The notes under the pieces: model-generated
The model's input: only the letters and a program-made list of their open reading frames with translations
What the model was told of the DNA's origin: nothing
Databases searched by the model: none
Shown: one piece after another, positions 44,295-54,548 of the stretch
Layout: each line of letters opens with the position of its first letter
Position numbering within the stretch: the first letter of the stretch is position 1
DNA from: Pterois miles
Lineage: Eukaryota > Chordata > Actinopteri > Perciformes > Scorpaenidae
Assembly (NCBI GenBank): GCA_947000775.1
Contig: CAMQGK010000052.1
Location: 28,801,501-28,865,500 of the forward strand
Reading direction: 5' to 3'
DNA length: 64,000 nucleotides
Position numbers and translations under genes: made by a program

Positions 44295-45266
44295 ATGTCG
44301 TATGCAACTTCATCTCAGACCAACATCACTGTTGGACAACAGAAAAGAGGAACACTGGAAATTATATTGTTTTCTGCTCCAATTACAGTGCCATGCTGTG
44401 TGTTTCTCTACATTAATGGGGTCATGTTATTCACCTTGAGGAGTAAACTAGTGTTTCGTGAGACCTGCCGTTACATTCTTCTGTTTAACCTCCTTTTAGC
44501 AGATACTGTACTGCTGGTATTGAGTCAATTACTCTACCTACTGGCTGCATGTAGAATAACATTAACATATCCTGTATGTGGTGCTCTCATCATGCTTGCT
44601 GATCTCACTTTTGAAATCTCCCCTCTCACACTGGTGCTGATGTCTCTGGAGAGATATGTGGCTGTGTGCTACCCACTGAGGCATGCTACCATCATCACCA
44701 CCAGAAACACAGCACTGGCTATCATTGTGGTCTGGTCCTTCAGTTCACTAAATGTCCTCACAAGAGTTATTTTATTGTTAGATTTTCCATTTGAAGACAT
44801 GGAGAGCCTGCAGATGGAAGATTATTGTTCCGCTGAAAACATGCTGCTTGGCAGAATGTCTGATTATTATGACAAAGCGTTTGCTTATTTCCTGTTTGTA
44901 TTTACTAGTGTGACAGTCACTTTCTTGTATATTGGTGTGGTGATAGCAGCCAGGTCAGCTTCCACAGACAAAGCTTCAGCTCAAAAGGGTCGTAACACAC
45001 TGCTGCTGCATCTGGTGCAGCTGGGCCTCAGTCTCTCTTCAGCTATACACAACCCCTTGATCAACGCCATCTCAAAAATCACTGACAGATTAGCAATGTT
45101 GCGTATTTGGTCTCTTCTTTATGTGTGTATTATCCTTCTTCCCAGATGTCTGAGTGCTCTCATCTATGGCATCAGAGATCAGACCATCAGATCAATCCTC
45201 ATGTACCATCTGTGTTGTAGACTGAAACTGTCAATCATCCCAGCAAAGGCTGAGGTCTCATCCTAG
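44295..45266 (+). CDS. OR7: odorant receptor 131-2-like
   Basis: Intact 323-aa receptor, very close to OR6 with the same motif positions (N10, C95, MSLERYVAVCYPLRH at 116-130, C178, helix-7 end at 283-299). Differences from OR6 include LLAACR for LISACR before loop 1, MEDYCSAE for MEDFCARE in loop 2, a Val-to-Gly change in QKGRNTLLLHL at the cytoplasmic end of helix 6, and LINAISKITDRLAMLRIW in the helix 6-7 region. The Gly at an otherwise invariant position may affect signalling, but the frame is undamaged. Confidence 0.95.
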   Translation: MSYATSSQTNITVGQQKRGTLEIILFSAPITVPCCVFLYINGVMLFTLRSKLVFRETCRYILLFNLLLADTVLLVLSQLLYLLAACRITLTYPVCGALIMLADLTFEISPLTLVLMSLERYVAVCYPLRHATIITTRNTALAIIVVWSFSSLNVLTRVILLLDFPFEDMESLQMEDYCSAENMLLGRMSDYYDKAFAYFLFVFTSVTVTFLYIGVVIAARSASTDKASAQKGRNTLLLHLVQLGLSLSSAIHNPLINAISKITDRLAMLRIWSLLYVCIILLPRCLSALIYGIRDQTIRSILMYHLCCRLKLSIIPAKAEVSS

Positions 45267-46232
45267 ACTACAGTTAATTATTCAACCATTATTCAACTAT
45301 AATTCTCATTTAAGAGATGAATATTGATTTGAAACACCTAAATTATTGAAACTGTAAAAAGAAAATGAATGGAAACATTTAATTTCATGAAGATGTAAGG
45401 TGATTTGTTACACTTCCTGCTGACATTTATTCTCTCTATGTCCATGTTATTTATATCAATAATTACAATACAGTAAGATAAGCGTGGCTTAGTATTACAA
45501 CAGTATTTCATATTCTTCCTGAATCAGGTATACTCTGCACATACTACATTTGAGTTAAATGCCTTTTCTATTGTCAGCAGTTGTAATTTACTAAATGGGT
45601 TTAAATATTTGTATAGATACATGTACATTAAACACTTATCTTCACCACAGATTTTACTCACTGCTAACAATAAAACAGACTAATAGAAAACTATAATTAA
45701 TTAAAATTAAGATATATGATTAACAACATGTTCAAATGCTGTAATTCTACTTTCTATAAAAGTTACTGTTAGGTGTTAATGTTGTTTTTAAACCAGATAT
45801 CAATAGCTTCATTAATAAATACACACAATTATACATGTATTGTAATACATAGGATTATATGTGTCGGTGGAGTGAAGTTAAAGGTCAGTCTATGAAAAAC
45901 AGTCTACTGGTTCAGGTTATAGGAGCCTGACACACAGCAGAGTACAAAGGTGATGAATCAGAGAAAATATTTTCTTTCTTTCTTTGGCTGCATTGTCTGG
46001 CTCAACGTTATGAAAAAGAAATTAATATTCATTGCAGTCTTTAATTATAATGACTTATTCATCAGTTACAATAATTGTCTCCTCCATCAACCTCTTCAAA
46101 ATATATTTAAAATAAATAAATTCTATCAACACTCTACTGTTCTTCAAATGATCAAAATCTCTTGACTGTGTTGTATCATCAGTGGTTGCCACAATCTGAA
46201 CTCTTTCTTTGAAAAATCAGGTGCAGACCTTT
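45267..46232. other. OR7-OR8 spacer, left part
   Basis: AT-rich and homologous to the OR8-OR9 spacer (52153-53120), e.g. GGTTTAAATATTTGTATAGA and CAGGTGCAGACCTTT. No gene. The Gypsy element starts at 46233. Confidence 0.8.
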
Positions 46233-46765
46233 TGTAACGGCTGGTGTAACAGACGGAACAAAAGCAGGATTCTGGACTCAGGAGTCAGGCAAAAATCAGG
46301 GTCTTGAATACAGGCATTCTTCGGTACATAATAAGGCAGATAACAGTTAATAACAGGCAATAGTATCAAAAACGGCAGGCAAAAACAGGGTCAAAAACAC
46401 TAGCACGAAGTCAGACACGGGAAGTCAAGAACACTAGAGAATAAACGCTGGGTCGCTTGAACACGGGGGAACTAAGACAAACTGAAATAGAAGGAAAGGG
46501 AAGCACACATTAAATACTAGTGAGGGGAGTGATTGACGATGCACAGGTGGATACAATCAGGGCGGGGAGAAGACAATCGGACGCAGGTGAATGGTTTTAG
46601 AACTGGGTCAGGAGGAGGTGCTCAAATGTGCAGGCGGGAAACATGCAAGCAGGAAGTGAAGTGCTCTGAAATGAAAGGGAATGTTAGAAATACAAAATAA
46701 AACAGAAAGTGCGAAATAAGAACATGCAACAAAGAAACACAACCTAAGTTCACACATTCCTTACA
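46233..46765 (-). repeat. 3' LTR of the Gypsy element
   Basis: 533 bp, TGTAACGGCTGG to CATTCCTTACA on the plus strand. Related LTRs lie at 49452, 59436, 60284 and 63208, sharing features such as AACGCTGG, ACACATTAAATACTAGTGA and CAGGTGGA(C/T)ACAATCAGGG. Confidence 0.88.
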
Positions 46766-47798
46766 GAACACCTTACCGCCACCGGGTTAATTACCTTAGA
46801 TATGGGAAAAGGTCCCACGAATCGGGGAGCCAGTTTCCTGGACTCAGCTTGGAGCGGCAGATCTCTGGTGGACAGCCATACCTTTTGTCCCGGCCGATAT
46901 GATGGAGCTGGAATCCGTCGACGCTCTCTTATATCGAGCTGAACTCCTTAACAGCATCTGACGCGCTCCCGTCCATACCTTACAGCAGCGGCGGACCAAC
47001 GCTTGTGCTCATGGAACGCTGGATTCCAGCTCCGTCTCGGGGAATAATGGAGGCTGATACCCGTAAGCACGCTGTTCTGATGTATTCTAAGTTTTTGTGG
47101 TCAGTCCATACCAAAAACGGCTGTTCCGCTCCCTCAAGCCAATGTCTCCACTCCTCAAGTGCTACTTTAACTGGGAGAGAGAGACCTGAAGCAGAACAAG
47201 GTAATGTATTATGGGCGTATTCAATCCATACCAAGTGCTTGCTCCAGGTAGACGGGTTTTGAGCTACCAGGCACCTCAGCCCCATCTCCAACTCCTGGTT
47301 GAGTCTCTCCGTTTGGCCATTAGATTCTGGATGATGACCAGAAGAGAGACTCACTGTCGCCCCCAACAGGCTGCAAAACTCCCTCCAGAACCGCAAAACA
47401 AACTGCTCGACATCTGCTCGGACCCCGATCCGACACCACGTCTCTGGGAAACCCATGTAATCTAAACACATGAGAAAGCATAATCTCCACCGTCTCTTTG
47501 GTGGAGGGTAACTTTGGCAAGGCAACAAAAGCCACCATTTTGGAGAATCTATCTACTATCGTAAGAACAGTGGTGTTACCTTCAGAAAGAGGGAGACCAG
47601 TGACAAAATCCACAGAGATGTCGGACCAGGGTCGGTGCAGAACTGGAAGGGGCCGCAGCAAGCCAGAGGGAGGTCGGTGGGATATTTTCCCTGAGCGCAG
47701 ACTGGGCAGGCAGCGACATATTCCTTCACCTTTGTCTCCATCGCCGGCCACCAGAAGCGCTGCTTAATGACAAAGATAGTGCGCTTCACTTCGGAGTG
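46766..47798 (-). pseudogene. Gypsy integrase with inserted RNase H piece
   Basis: From right to left: an integrase zinc-binding remnant (RTIFVIKQRFWWPAMETKVK, CPVCAQ), core (SDISVDFVTGLPLSEG with the first Asp, VVSDRG with the second Asp), a frame change, then HHPESNGQTERLNQELE with the catalytic Glu. At about 47171 the frame passes into EEWRHWLEGAEQPFLVWTDH+KNLEYIRTA, which is RNase H sequence, and integrase resumes at about 47060 (GYQPPLFPETELESS). The tail reads PGQKVWLSTRDLPLQAESRK and APRFVGPFPISKV. The RNase H segment inside integrase is a rearrangement, not a known domain order. Confidence 0.82.
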
Positions 47799-49070
47799 TT
47801 GTGAAAGTATCGCTCCAATGCCACTGTCGGAAGCATCTACTTCCACCACGAACTGACGGTCCATGTCAGGGAGAGTAAGGACGGGAGCGGAACTAAAACA
47901 TTCTTTCAGTTTACTGAATGCTCTCTCTGCCTCTGGTGACCACACAAACTTCACCTTAGGGGAGGTGAGAGCATGCAAAGGCGCCACAATGGAACTAAAG
48001 TTCCTGATAAACCGTCTATAAAAGTTGGCGAATCCTAGAAATCTTTGAACCAACTTTCGATTAGTTGGGGTTGGCCAATCTGCGACGGCACTCATTTTAA
48101 CTGGGTCCATTTGGATATTATCAGGAGTAACAACAAACCCTAAGAAAGAGACAGTAGAAGTGTGAAATTGATACTTCTCTGCTTTAACGAAGAGTTGGTT
48201 GTCGAGCAGTCTCTGTAGGACCGGACGCACATGCTGAACATGAGTCTGCTCATCGGGGGAAAAGATCAAAATGTCATCGAGATATACAAACACAAACTTG
48301 TTCAGCATATCGCATAACACATCATTGACAAGTGACTGAAAAACAGCAGGTGCACTGGTTAGACCAAAAGGCATGACTAAATACTCATAGTGTCCACTAG
48401 GTGTATTGAAAGCTGTTTTCCATTCGTCCCCCTCCCAGATCCTAACCAAATGATAAGCGTTACGAAGATCTAATTTGGTGAAGATCTTAGCTCCCTTTAA
48501 TTGCTCAAAAGCAGAGAAAATCAGTGGGAGGGGGTACCTGTTTTTCACAGTGATCTCGTTAAGTCCGCGATAGTCAATGCAAGGGCGGAGAGACTGGTTC
48601 TTCTTCTCGACAAAAAAGAATCCAGCCCTGGCCGGAGGCGAGGAAGGACGGATGATCCCTGCCGCCAAGGACGAGTTAATATACTCCTTCATGGCCTCTT
48701 TTTCTGGCGAAAATAAGGAGTATAGTCATCCCTTAGGGGGAGAAGTGCCAGGGAGAAGATCAATCCCGCAGTCGTAGGCTCGATGCGGGGGTAAGGAGGT
48801 GGCTCGAGCCTTGTTGAAAACCTCCTGGAGGTCATGATAACAGATGGGCACGCCGGCCAGATCCGGAGCAGATGGAGTTGCCAAAGAGGGCACAACAGGA
48901 GTAATTTTTTGACCCACCTCTGAAGGCGCTGTTGGATATTCAGGAAGCTCCAGGATAGGAACAGATGTACAACAGGTTAGTTCACACTTTTTTCCCCAGC
49001 CCAGTACCTCCCCTGTTGCCCAGTCTATGTGAGGATTATGTTTTATTAGCCAGGGAAGGCCCAGAATCAA
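47798..49070 (-). pseudogene. Gypsy reverse transcriptase, degenerate
   Basis: The right part (49070-48726) has LGLPWLIKHNPHIDW (end of the protease-linked region) and YHDLQEVFNKARATSLPPHR. After a frame change at about 48700, the RT frame (from 48692) carries RPCIDYRGLNEITVKNRYPL, FTKLDLRNAYHLVRI (first Asp), FGLTSAPAVFQ and VYLDDILIFS (YLDD catalytic box, residues 137-140), then VEVDASDSGIGAILSQ starting RNase H. RNase H breaks off at residue 298 (about 47798), where the integrase sequence begins. The RT palm itself looks well preserved. Confidence 0.88.
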
Positions 49071-49446
49071 AGGATGTGCTGCAGAGTCAAATATGTGAAA
49101 ACAGTCTCAGAGTGATTACCCGCGATGATGATTTGCACCGGTTGAGCGCGGTGAGCCACCCTGCAAAGGAGTCTCCCGTCTAGGGTGCTCGCCTCCAAAG
49201 GTGTCTCCAAAGGGATCCTCTGGAGGCTGAGTGTCTCCACCAATCCTCCGTCAATGAAGCTTTCGTTGGAGCCAGAGTCCACTAGAACCGGGTGAAGCAG
49301 GGTGCGATGGGAGGAGATGATGGTTGCCTGCGTGAGGGGTCGAGAGGAAAAGTTGGAGGATGACGTGTGGCTCACCAGTGTCCTCTCCTTCACTGGTGAG
49401 CCTTGTCTTTTAACGGACAGGATTGTAGGAAATGTCCCAGTTGTCC
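49067..49446 (-). pseudogene. Gypsy aspartic protease region
   Basis: Begins with the second half of the gag zinc knuckle (GQLGHFLQSC), a spacer, then HPVLVDSGSNESFIDG with the DSG active-site triad of retropepsins, and LQRIPLETPLEASTLDGRLL. It ends by frameshift near 49067, where ILGLPWL appears in the next frame. Confidence 0.85.
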
Positions 49447-49451
49447 GCAAT

Positions 49452-49992
49452 TTTTATGAATCTGATCAACGGTGGCAGAGGACTCCAGAGCAAACACAGA
49501 GGCGACAGGTCATTGGCAATAATCGGCGTCTTTATTACAGTCAATGGTTCGGTACACAGGAATCAAGCGAAAAGGCAAACACATCCAAAACGGCAGACTA
49601 AGGGCTATTACGGTTAAACAGGCAGAGATCAAAACACTGGAAGGCAATTACTCACTAGGGAAAAACGCTGGAACTCTTGACGTGAAAGCACAAGACGATC
49701 TGGCAACGAGGGGATGGGGAAGACACATTAAATACTAGTGAGTGAGTGATTGACTATACACAGGTGGACACAATCAGGGCGGGGGAATCACAAAGAGACT
49801 CAGGTGAGTGGTGCAGAATCTAGGTCAGGGGGAGGTGCTCAAACGTAGTGGCGGGAAGCATGCAGGAGGGGAAGTGATGTGCTCTGGAATGATAGGAGAG
49901 GTTAAACATGCCAAAATAAAACAGGAAGTGGTCAACAGAAAAGCATGCAACATGGAACACAGAAACAGGACTAAGACCTGGGGTTCCTGACA
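49452..49992 (-). mobile_element. Solo LTR nested in the Gypsy gag zinc knuckle
   Basis: 541 bp flanked by the 5-bp duplication GCAAT (49447-49451, 49993-49997). It shares ACATTAAATACTAGTGAGTG and CAGGTGGACACAATCAGGGC with the host element's own LTR but is clearly a different subfamily. The right end is canonical (CCTGACA on plus); the left begins TTTTATGAATC instead of TG, so one end has mutated. It splits the CCHC knuckle between CIYC and GQLGHFLQSC. Confidence 0.85.
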
Positions 49993-49997
49993 GCAAT

Positions 49998-50651
49998 AGA
50001 TGCAGCGACCCTCCCGCATACAGTGCTGGCGTTCCTCCGTAGACAGTCACCCACCTGCATGGGCTCCTCAGTAGCACCAGGGGACGACGAGGAGGCCTCT
50101 GGAATGAATGGATGGGGAGAACGCCAAGCAGGGCGGTGAAAAGAAGTCTGCCTCGCCTGGGCAGAGAGAGGAACTGCAGGTCTTCTTCTTTCCTTTTCTT
50201 TCTCCCTCTCCCACAGTCTGTTGTCAATTCTGATGGCGAGAGCGATCACAGAATCAAGATCTGACGGGAGGTCCAACGGAGCCAACTGGTCTTTAACCGG
50301 TTCAGCCAGGCCATGCAGAAACGTCTTGGCCAAATGTGGCGAACTGGTCAGAGTCGAAGCCATCGGAGTTGGAGCAGAAACGGCAGCAACTTGGAGAGTA
50401 GGGGTGGGAGCTGGTGCAGTACTGGATTCAGCTCCGGTTGACTGGTGAGTCTCAAGCAACGACATTAGTGCCTGCATTTGTGCACCAAGCTGATTGACTT
50501 GCTCACCAACGGTGGATTGGAATCTCTCCTGATGCTCTGTCAGCTGTCTTACTCCCTGAAAGACAGCAGTAAGCTGCTCCTCATGCTGATGAATCCGCTT
50601 CTCCTGAGCGAGGATCGCGGAGCGAACCAGGTCAGAATCCGTTGAGTCCAT
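49998..50651 (-). pseudogene. Gypsy gag, degenerate
   Basis: Starts MDSTDSDLVRSAILAQEKRI at 50651, followed by a heptad-like Gln/Leu-rich coiled-coil segment (HEEQLTAVFQGVRQLTEHQE) and a Pro/Thr/Ala-rich linker. It then jumps to KTFLHGLAEPVKDQLAPLDL, so the central capsid-like part is missing. The basic tail leads to the knuckle half CMREGRCIYC in another frame. The remaining half lies beyond the nested LTR. Confidence 0.85.
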
Positions 50652-50720
50652 ACAAAATAAAACAGGAAGTGCAAAATAAGAACATGCAACAAAGAAACAC
50701 AACCTAACACATTCCTCACA
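50652..50720 (-). repeat. Truncated 5' LTR of the Gypsy element
   Basis: Only about 69 bp remain, matching the last part of the 46233-46765 LTR (ACAAAATAAAACAGGAAGTG to CATTCCTCACA on plus), and they abut the gag ATG directly. The rest of the LTR, primer-binding site and leader are deleted. Confidence 0.85.
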
Positions 50721-50838
50721 CCTTTAGGTAATACGTTTGAAAACCCCTGGACTAGAGTACTGAGAAATAACTCTGAAAGGATTACATCACCCATTACTGA
50801 TTTTTACAGCTCTAGTTACCATGCTATTGTGTGTTGGG

Positions 50839-50915
50839 ATCACGTGAAGTGGGTGTGAGGAATGAGTCCTTAAAATGAACGAGAGGACAAACAAACCCTG
50901 CAGACCAGTTCTGCT
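50839..50915 (+). promoter_or_regulatory. OR8 promoter candidate
   Basis: ATCACGTGA (50839-50847), CCTTAAAATG (50868-50877), CCCTGCAGACCAGTTCTGCT from 50896. Identical to the OR6 block. The Gypsy 5' end is 119 bp upstream of the E-box. Confidence 0.55.
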
Positions 50916-51180
50916 CACATGGAATCAGGGATCTGAAGATGTTTGTGGATAACTTTCTGTTTTCATGTGAACTGGATAGATATCTCTGCATGGATTATTT
51001 ACTTGTCTAAGATTATAAACTGTACAAGATCAATTGTGCTTCTTTGTTATAATTACATCAAAATCTTAATGGAGTATAAAAGTCTGATATGATATTTCAG
51101 ATAAGTCAAATTTATTATCTGTCTGGATGAAAAGATGATCTATCTCAGTTTCAACAGCCTCTCATTAATGTGTTTCTTTT

Positions 51181-52152
51181 ATGTCGTATGCAACTTCATC
51201 TCAGACCAACATCACTGTTGGACAACAGAAAAGAGGAACACTGGAAATTATATTGTTTTCTGCTCCAATTTCAGTGCCATGTTGTGTGTTTCTCTACATT
51301 AATGGAGTCATGTTATTCACCTTGAGGAGTAAATTGGTGTTTCGTGAGACCTGCCGTTACATTCTTCTGTTTAACCTCCTTTTAGCAGATACTGTACTGC
51401 TGGTATTGAGTCAGCTACTTTACCTAATATCAGCATGTAGAATTAGACTGACATATCCTGTATGTGGTGCTCTCATCATGCTTAGTGATCTCACAAACAA
51501 AATCTCCCCTCTCACACTGGTGCTGATGTCTCTGGAGAGATATGTGGCTGTGTGCTACCCACTGAGGCATGCTACCATCATCACCATCAGAAACACAGCA
51601 CTGGCTATCATTGTGGTCTGGTCCTTCAGTTCACTAAATGTCCTCACAAGAGTTATTTTAATGTTAGATTTACCTTTTGGAGACATGGAGAGTCTGCAGA
51701 TGGAAGATTATTGTTCCGCTGAAAACATGGAGCTTGGCAAAATGTCTGATGATTATGACAAAGCGTTTGCTTATTTCCTGTTTGTATTTACTAGTGTGAC
51801 AGTCACTTTCTTGTATATTGGTGTGGTGATAGCAGCCAGGTCAGCTTCCACAGACAAAGCTTCAGCTCAAAAGGTTCGTAACACACTGCTGCTGCATCTG
51901 GTGCAGCTGGGCCTCAGTCTCTCTTCAGCTATACACAACCCCTTGATTATCGCCATCTCAGAAATCACTGACAGATTAGCAATGTTGCGTATTCGGTCGA
52001 TTCTTTATGTGTGTATTATCCTTCTTCCCAGATGTCTGAGCGCTCTCATCTATGGCATCAGAGACCAGACCATCAGATCAATCCTCATGTACCATCTATG
52101 TTGTCGACTGAAACTGTCAATCATCCCAGCAAAGGCTGAGGTGTCACCCTAG
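51181..52152 (+). CDS. OR8: odorant receptor 131-2-like
   Basis: Intact 323-aa receptor with the OR6 motif positions. Its own features are SVPCCVF in helix 1 (ISVP for ITVP), CRIRLTYPVCG, LSDLTNKISPLTL (Lys replaces Glu in helix 3), LDLPFGDMESLQ, MEDYCSAENMELGKMSDDYD in loop 2 and SEITDRLAMLRIRSILY. Changes concentrate in loop 2 and helix 3, where ligand contacts are usual in olfactory receptors, which would fit divergence in odour tuning. The 3' spacer resembles that of OR7. Confidence 0.95.
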   Translation: MSYATSSQTNITVGQQKRGTLEIILFSAPISVPCCVFLYINGVMLFTLRSKLVFRETCRYILLFNLLLADTVLLVLSQLLYLISACRIRLTYPVCGALIMLSDLTNKISPLTLVLMSLERYVAVCYPLRHATIITIRNTALAIIVVWSFSSLNVLTRVILMLDLPFGDMESLQMEDYCSAENMELGKMSDDYDKAFAYFLFVFTSVTVTFLYIGVVIAARSASTDKASAQKVRNTLLLHLVQLGLSLSSAIHNPLIIAISEITDRLAMLRIRSILYVCIILLPRCLSALIYGIRDQTIRSILMYHLCCRLKLSIIPAKAEVSP

Positions 52153-53234
52153 ACTACAGTTAATTATTCAACCATTATTCAACTACAATTCTCATTTAAG
52201 AGATGAATGTTGATTTGAAACACCTAAATTTATTGAAACTGTAAAAAGAAAATGAATGGAAACATTTAATTTCATGAAGATGTCAGGTGATTTGTTACAC
52301 TTCCTGCTGACATTTATTCTCTCTATGTCCATGTTATTTATATCAATAATTACAATACAGTAAGATAAGCGTGGCTTAGTTTTGCAACAGTATTTCATAT
52401 TCTTCCTGAATCAGGTATACTCTGCACATACTACATTTGAGTTAAATGCATTTTCTATTGTCAGCAGTTGTAATTTACTAAATGGGTTTAAATATTTGTA
52501 TAGATACATGTACATTAAACATTTTAGCTTCACCACAGATTCCCCTCACTGCTAACAATAAAACAGACAAATAGAAAACCACAATAAATTAAAATTAAGG
52601 TATATGATAAACAACATGTTCAAATGCTGTAATTCTACTTTCTATAAAAGTTACTGTTAGATGTTAATGTTGTTTTTAAACCAGATATCAATAGCTTCAT
52701 TAATAAATACACACAATTATACATGTATTGTAATACATAGGATTATATGTGTCGGTGGAGTGAAGTTAAAGGTCAGTCTATGAAAAACAGTGTCTGTTGG
52801 TTCAGGTTATAGGAGCTTGACACACAGCAGAGTACAAAGGTGATGAATCAGAGAAAATATTTTCAGGAAAAAGGCCTTTGGCTGCATTATCTGGATAAAT
52901 TTTGTGAAAAAGAAATTAATATTCATTGCAGTCTTTAATTATAATGACTTATTCATCACTTACAACATTTAGCTCCTCCATCAGCCTCTTCAAAATATAT
53001 TTAAAATAAATTATATCAATTAGTCTATTGTTCTCAAATGATCAAAATCTCTTGACTGTGTTGTATCATCAGTGGCTGCCACAATCTGAACACTTCCTTG
53101 AAAATTCAGGTGCAGACCTTTAGGTAATACGTTTGAAAACCCCTGGACAAGATTACTGAGAAATAACTCTGAAAGGATTACATCACCCATTACTGATTTT
53201 TACAGCTCTAGTTACCATGCTATTGTGTGTTGGG
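52153..53234. other. OR8-OR9 spacer
   Basis: The whole OR8-OR9 spacer is 1424 bp to the ATG of OR9; the OR7-OR8 spacer without Gypsy and one target duplication is 1421 bp. AT-rich, no gene. Confidence 0.85.
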
Positions 53235-53311
53235 ATCACGTGAAGTGGGTGTGAGGAATGAGTCCTTAAAATGAACGAGAGGACAAACAAACCCTGCAGA
53301 CCAGTTCTGCT
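53235..53311 (+). promoter_or_regulatory. OR9 promoter candidate
   Basis: ATCACGTGA (53235-53243), CCTTAAAATG (53264-53273), CCCTGCAGACCAGTTCTGCT from 53292, with the same downstream block to the ATG as OR6-OR8. No element has inserted here. Confidence 0.55.
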
Positions 53312-53576
53312 CACATGGAATCAGGGATCTGAAGATGTTTGTGGATAACTTTCTGTTTTCATGTGAACTGGATAGATATCTCTGCATGGATTATTTACTT
53401 GTCTAAGATTACAAACTGTGCAAGATCACTTCTGCTTCTTTGTTATAATTACATCAAAATCTTAATGGAGTATGAAAGTCTGATATGATATTTCAGATAA
53501 GTCAAATTTATTATCTGTCTGGATGAAAAGATGATCTATCTCAGTTTCAACAGGCTCCCATTAATGTGTTTCTTTT

Positions 53577-54548
53577 ATGTCGTATGCAACTTCATCTCAG
53601 ACCAACATCACTGTTGGACAACAGAAAAGAGGAACACTGGAAATTATATTGTTTTCTGCTCCAATTACAGTGCCATGCTGTGTGTTTCTCTACATTAATG
53701 GAGTCATGTTATTCACCTTGAGGAGTAAATTGGTGTTTCGTGAGACCTGCCGTTACATTCTTCTGTTTAACCTCCTTTTGGCAGATACTGTCCTGCTGGT
53801 ATTGAGTCAGTTACTTTACCTAATATCAGCATGTAGAATAAGACTGACATATCCTGTATGTGGTGCTCTCATCATGATCGCTGATCTCACTTTTGAAATC
53901 TCCCCTCTCATACTGGTGGTGATGTCTCTGGAGAGATATGTGGCTGTGTGCTACCCACTGAGGCATGCTACCATCATCACCACCAGAAACACAGCACTGG
54001 CTATCATTGTGGTCTGGTCCTTCAGTTCACTAAATGTCCTCACAAGAGTTATTTTAATGTTAGATTATCCATTTGAAGACATGGAGAGTCTGCAGATGGA
54101 AGATTATTGTGCCCGTGAAAACATGCAGCTTGGCAGAATGTCTGATTATTATGACAAAGCTTTTGCTTATTTCCTGTTTGTATTTACTAGTGTGACAGTC
54201 ACTTTCTTGTATATTGGTGTGGTGATAGCAGCCAGGTCAGCTTCCACAGACAAAGCTTCAGCTCAAAAGGTTCGTAACACACTGCTGCTGCATCTGGTGC
54301 AGCTGGGTCTCAGTCTCTCTTCAACAATTTACATCCCCTTGGCTATCGCTATCTCAAAAATCACTGACAGATTAGCAATGTTACGTATTCAGTCTATTCT
54401 TTATGTGTGTATTATCCTTCTTCCCAGATGTCTGAGTGCTCTCATCTATGGCATCAGAGACCAGACCATCAGATCAATCCTCATGTACCATCTATGTTGT
54501 CGACTGAAACTGTCAATCATCTCAGCAAAGGCTGAGGTCTCACCCTAG
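53577..54548 (+). CDS. OR9: odorant receptor 131-2-like
   Basis: Intact 323-aa receptor. Motif positions equal OR6. Own features: MIADLTFEISPLILVVMSLE, LDYPFEDMESLQ, MEDYCARENMQLGRMSDYYD, SSTIYIPLAIAISKITDRLA and RIQSILY. It shares AIISAKAEVSP at the C-terminus and the downstream flank with OR6, but CRIRLTYPVCG with OR8, a mosaic pattern suggestive of gene conversion. Confidence 0.95.
   Translation: MSYATSSQTNITVGQQKRGTLEIILFSAPITVPCCVFLYINGVMLFTLRSKLVFRETCRYILLFNLLLADTVLLVLSQLLYLISACRIRLTYPVCGALIMIADLTFEISPLILVVMSLERYVAVCYPLRHATIITTRNTALAIIVVWSFSSLNVLTRVILMLDYPFEDMESLQMEDYCARENMQLGRMSDYYDKAFAYFLFVFTSVTVTFLYIGVVIAARSASTDKASAQKVRNTLLLHLVQLGLSLSSTIYIPLAIAISKITDRLAMLRIQSILYVCIILLPRCLSALIYGIRDQTIRSILMYHLCCRLKLSIISAKAEVSP

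Larger units (their letters stand above)
46233..50720 (-). mobile_element. Gypsy-type LTR retrotransposon, defective
   Basis: Sense is minus. Ends are TG...CA (plus-strand TGTAACGG ... CCTCACA) with a 5-bp target duplication CCTTT (46228-46232, 50721-50725); removing the element and one duplication rebuilds the paralogous flank GCAGACCTTTAGGTAATACG. The 3' LTR (46233-46765) is complete, while the 5' LTR keeps only about 69 bp. Domain order is gag, protease, RT, RNase H start, integrase with an inserted RNase H piece, integrase tail. Frameshifts, a deleted gag centre and a nested LTR show it is dead. At about 4.5 kb, including a 541-bp nested LTR, it is shorter than complete members. Confidence 0.92.
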
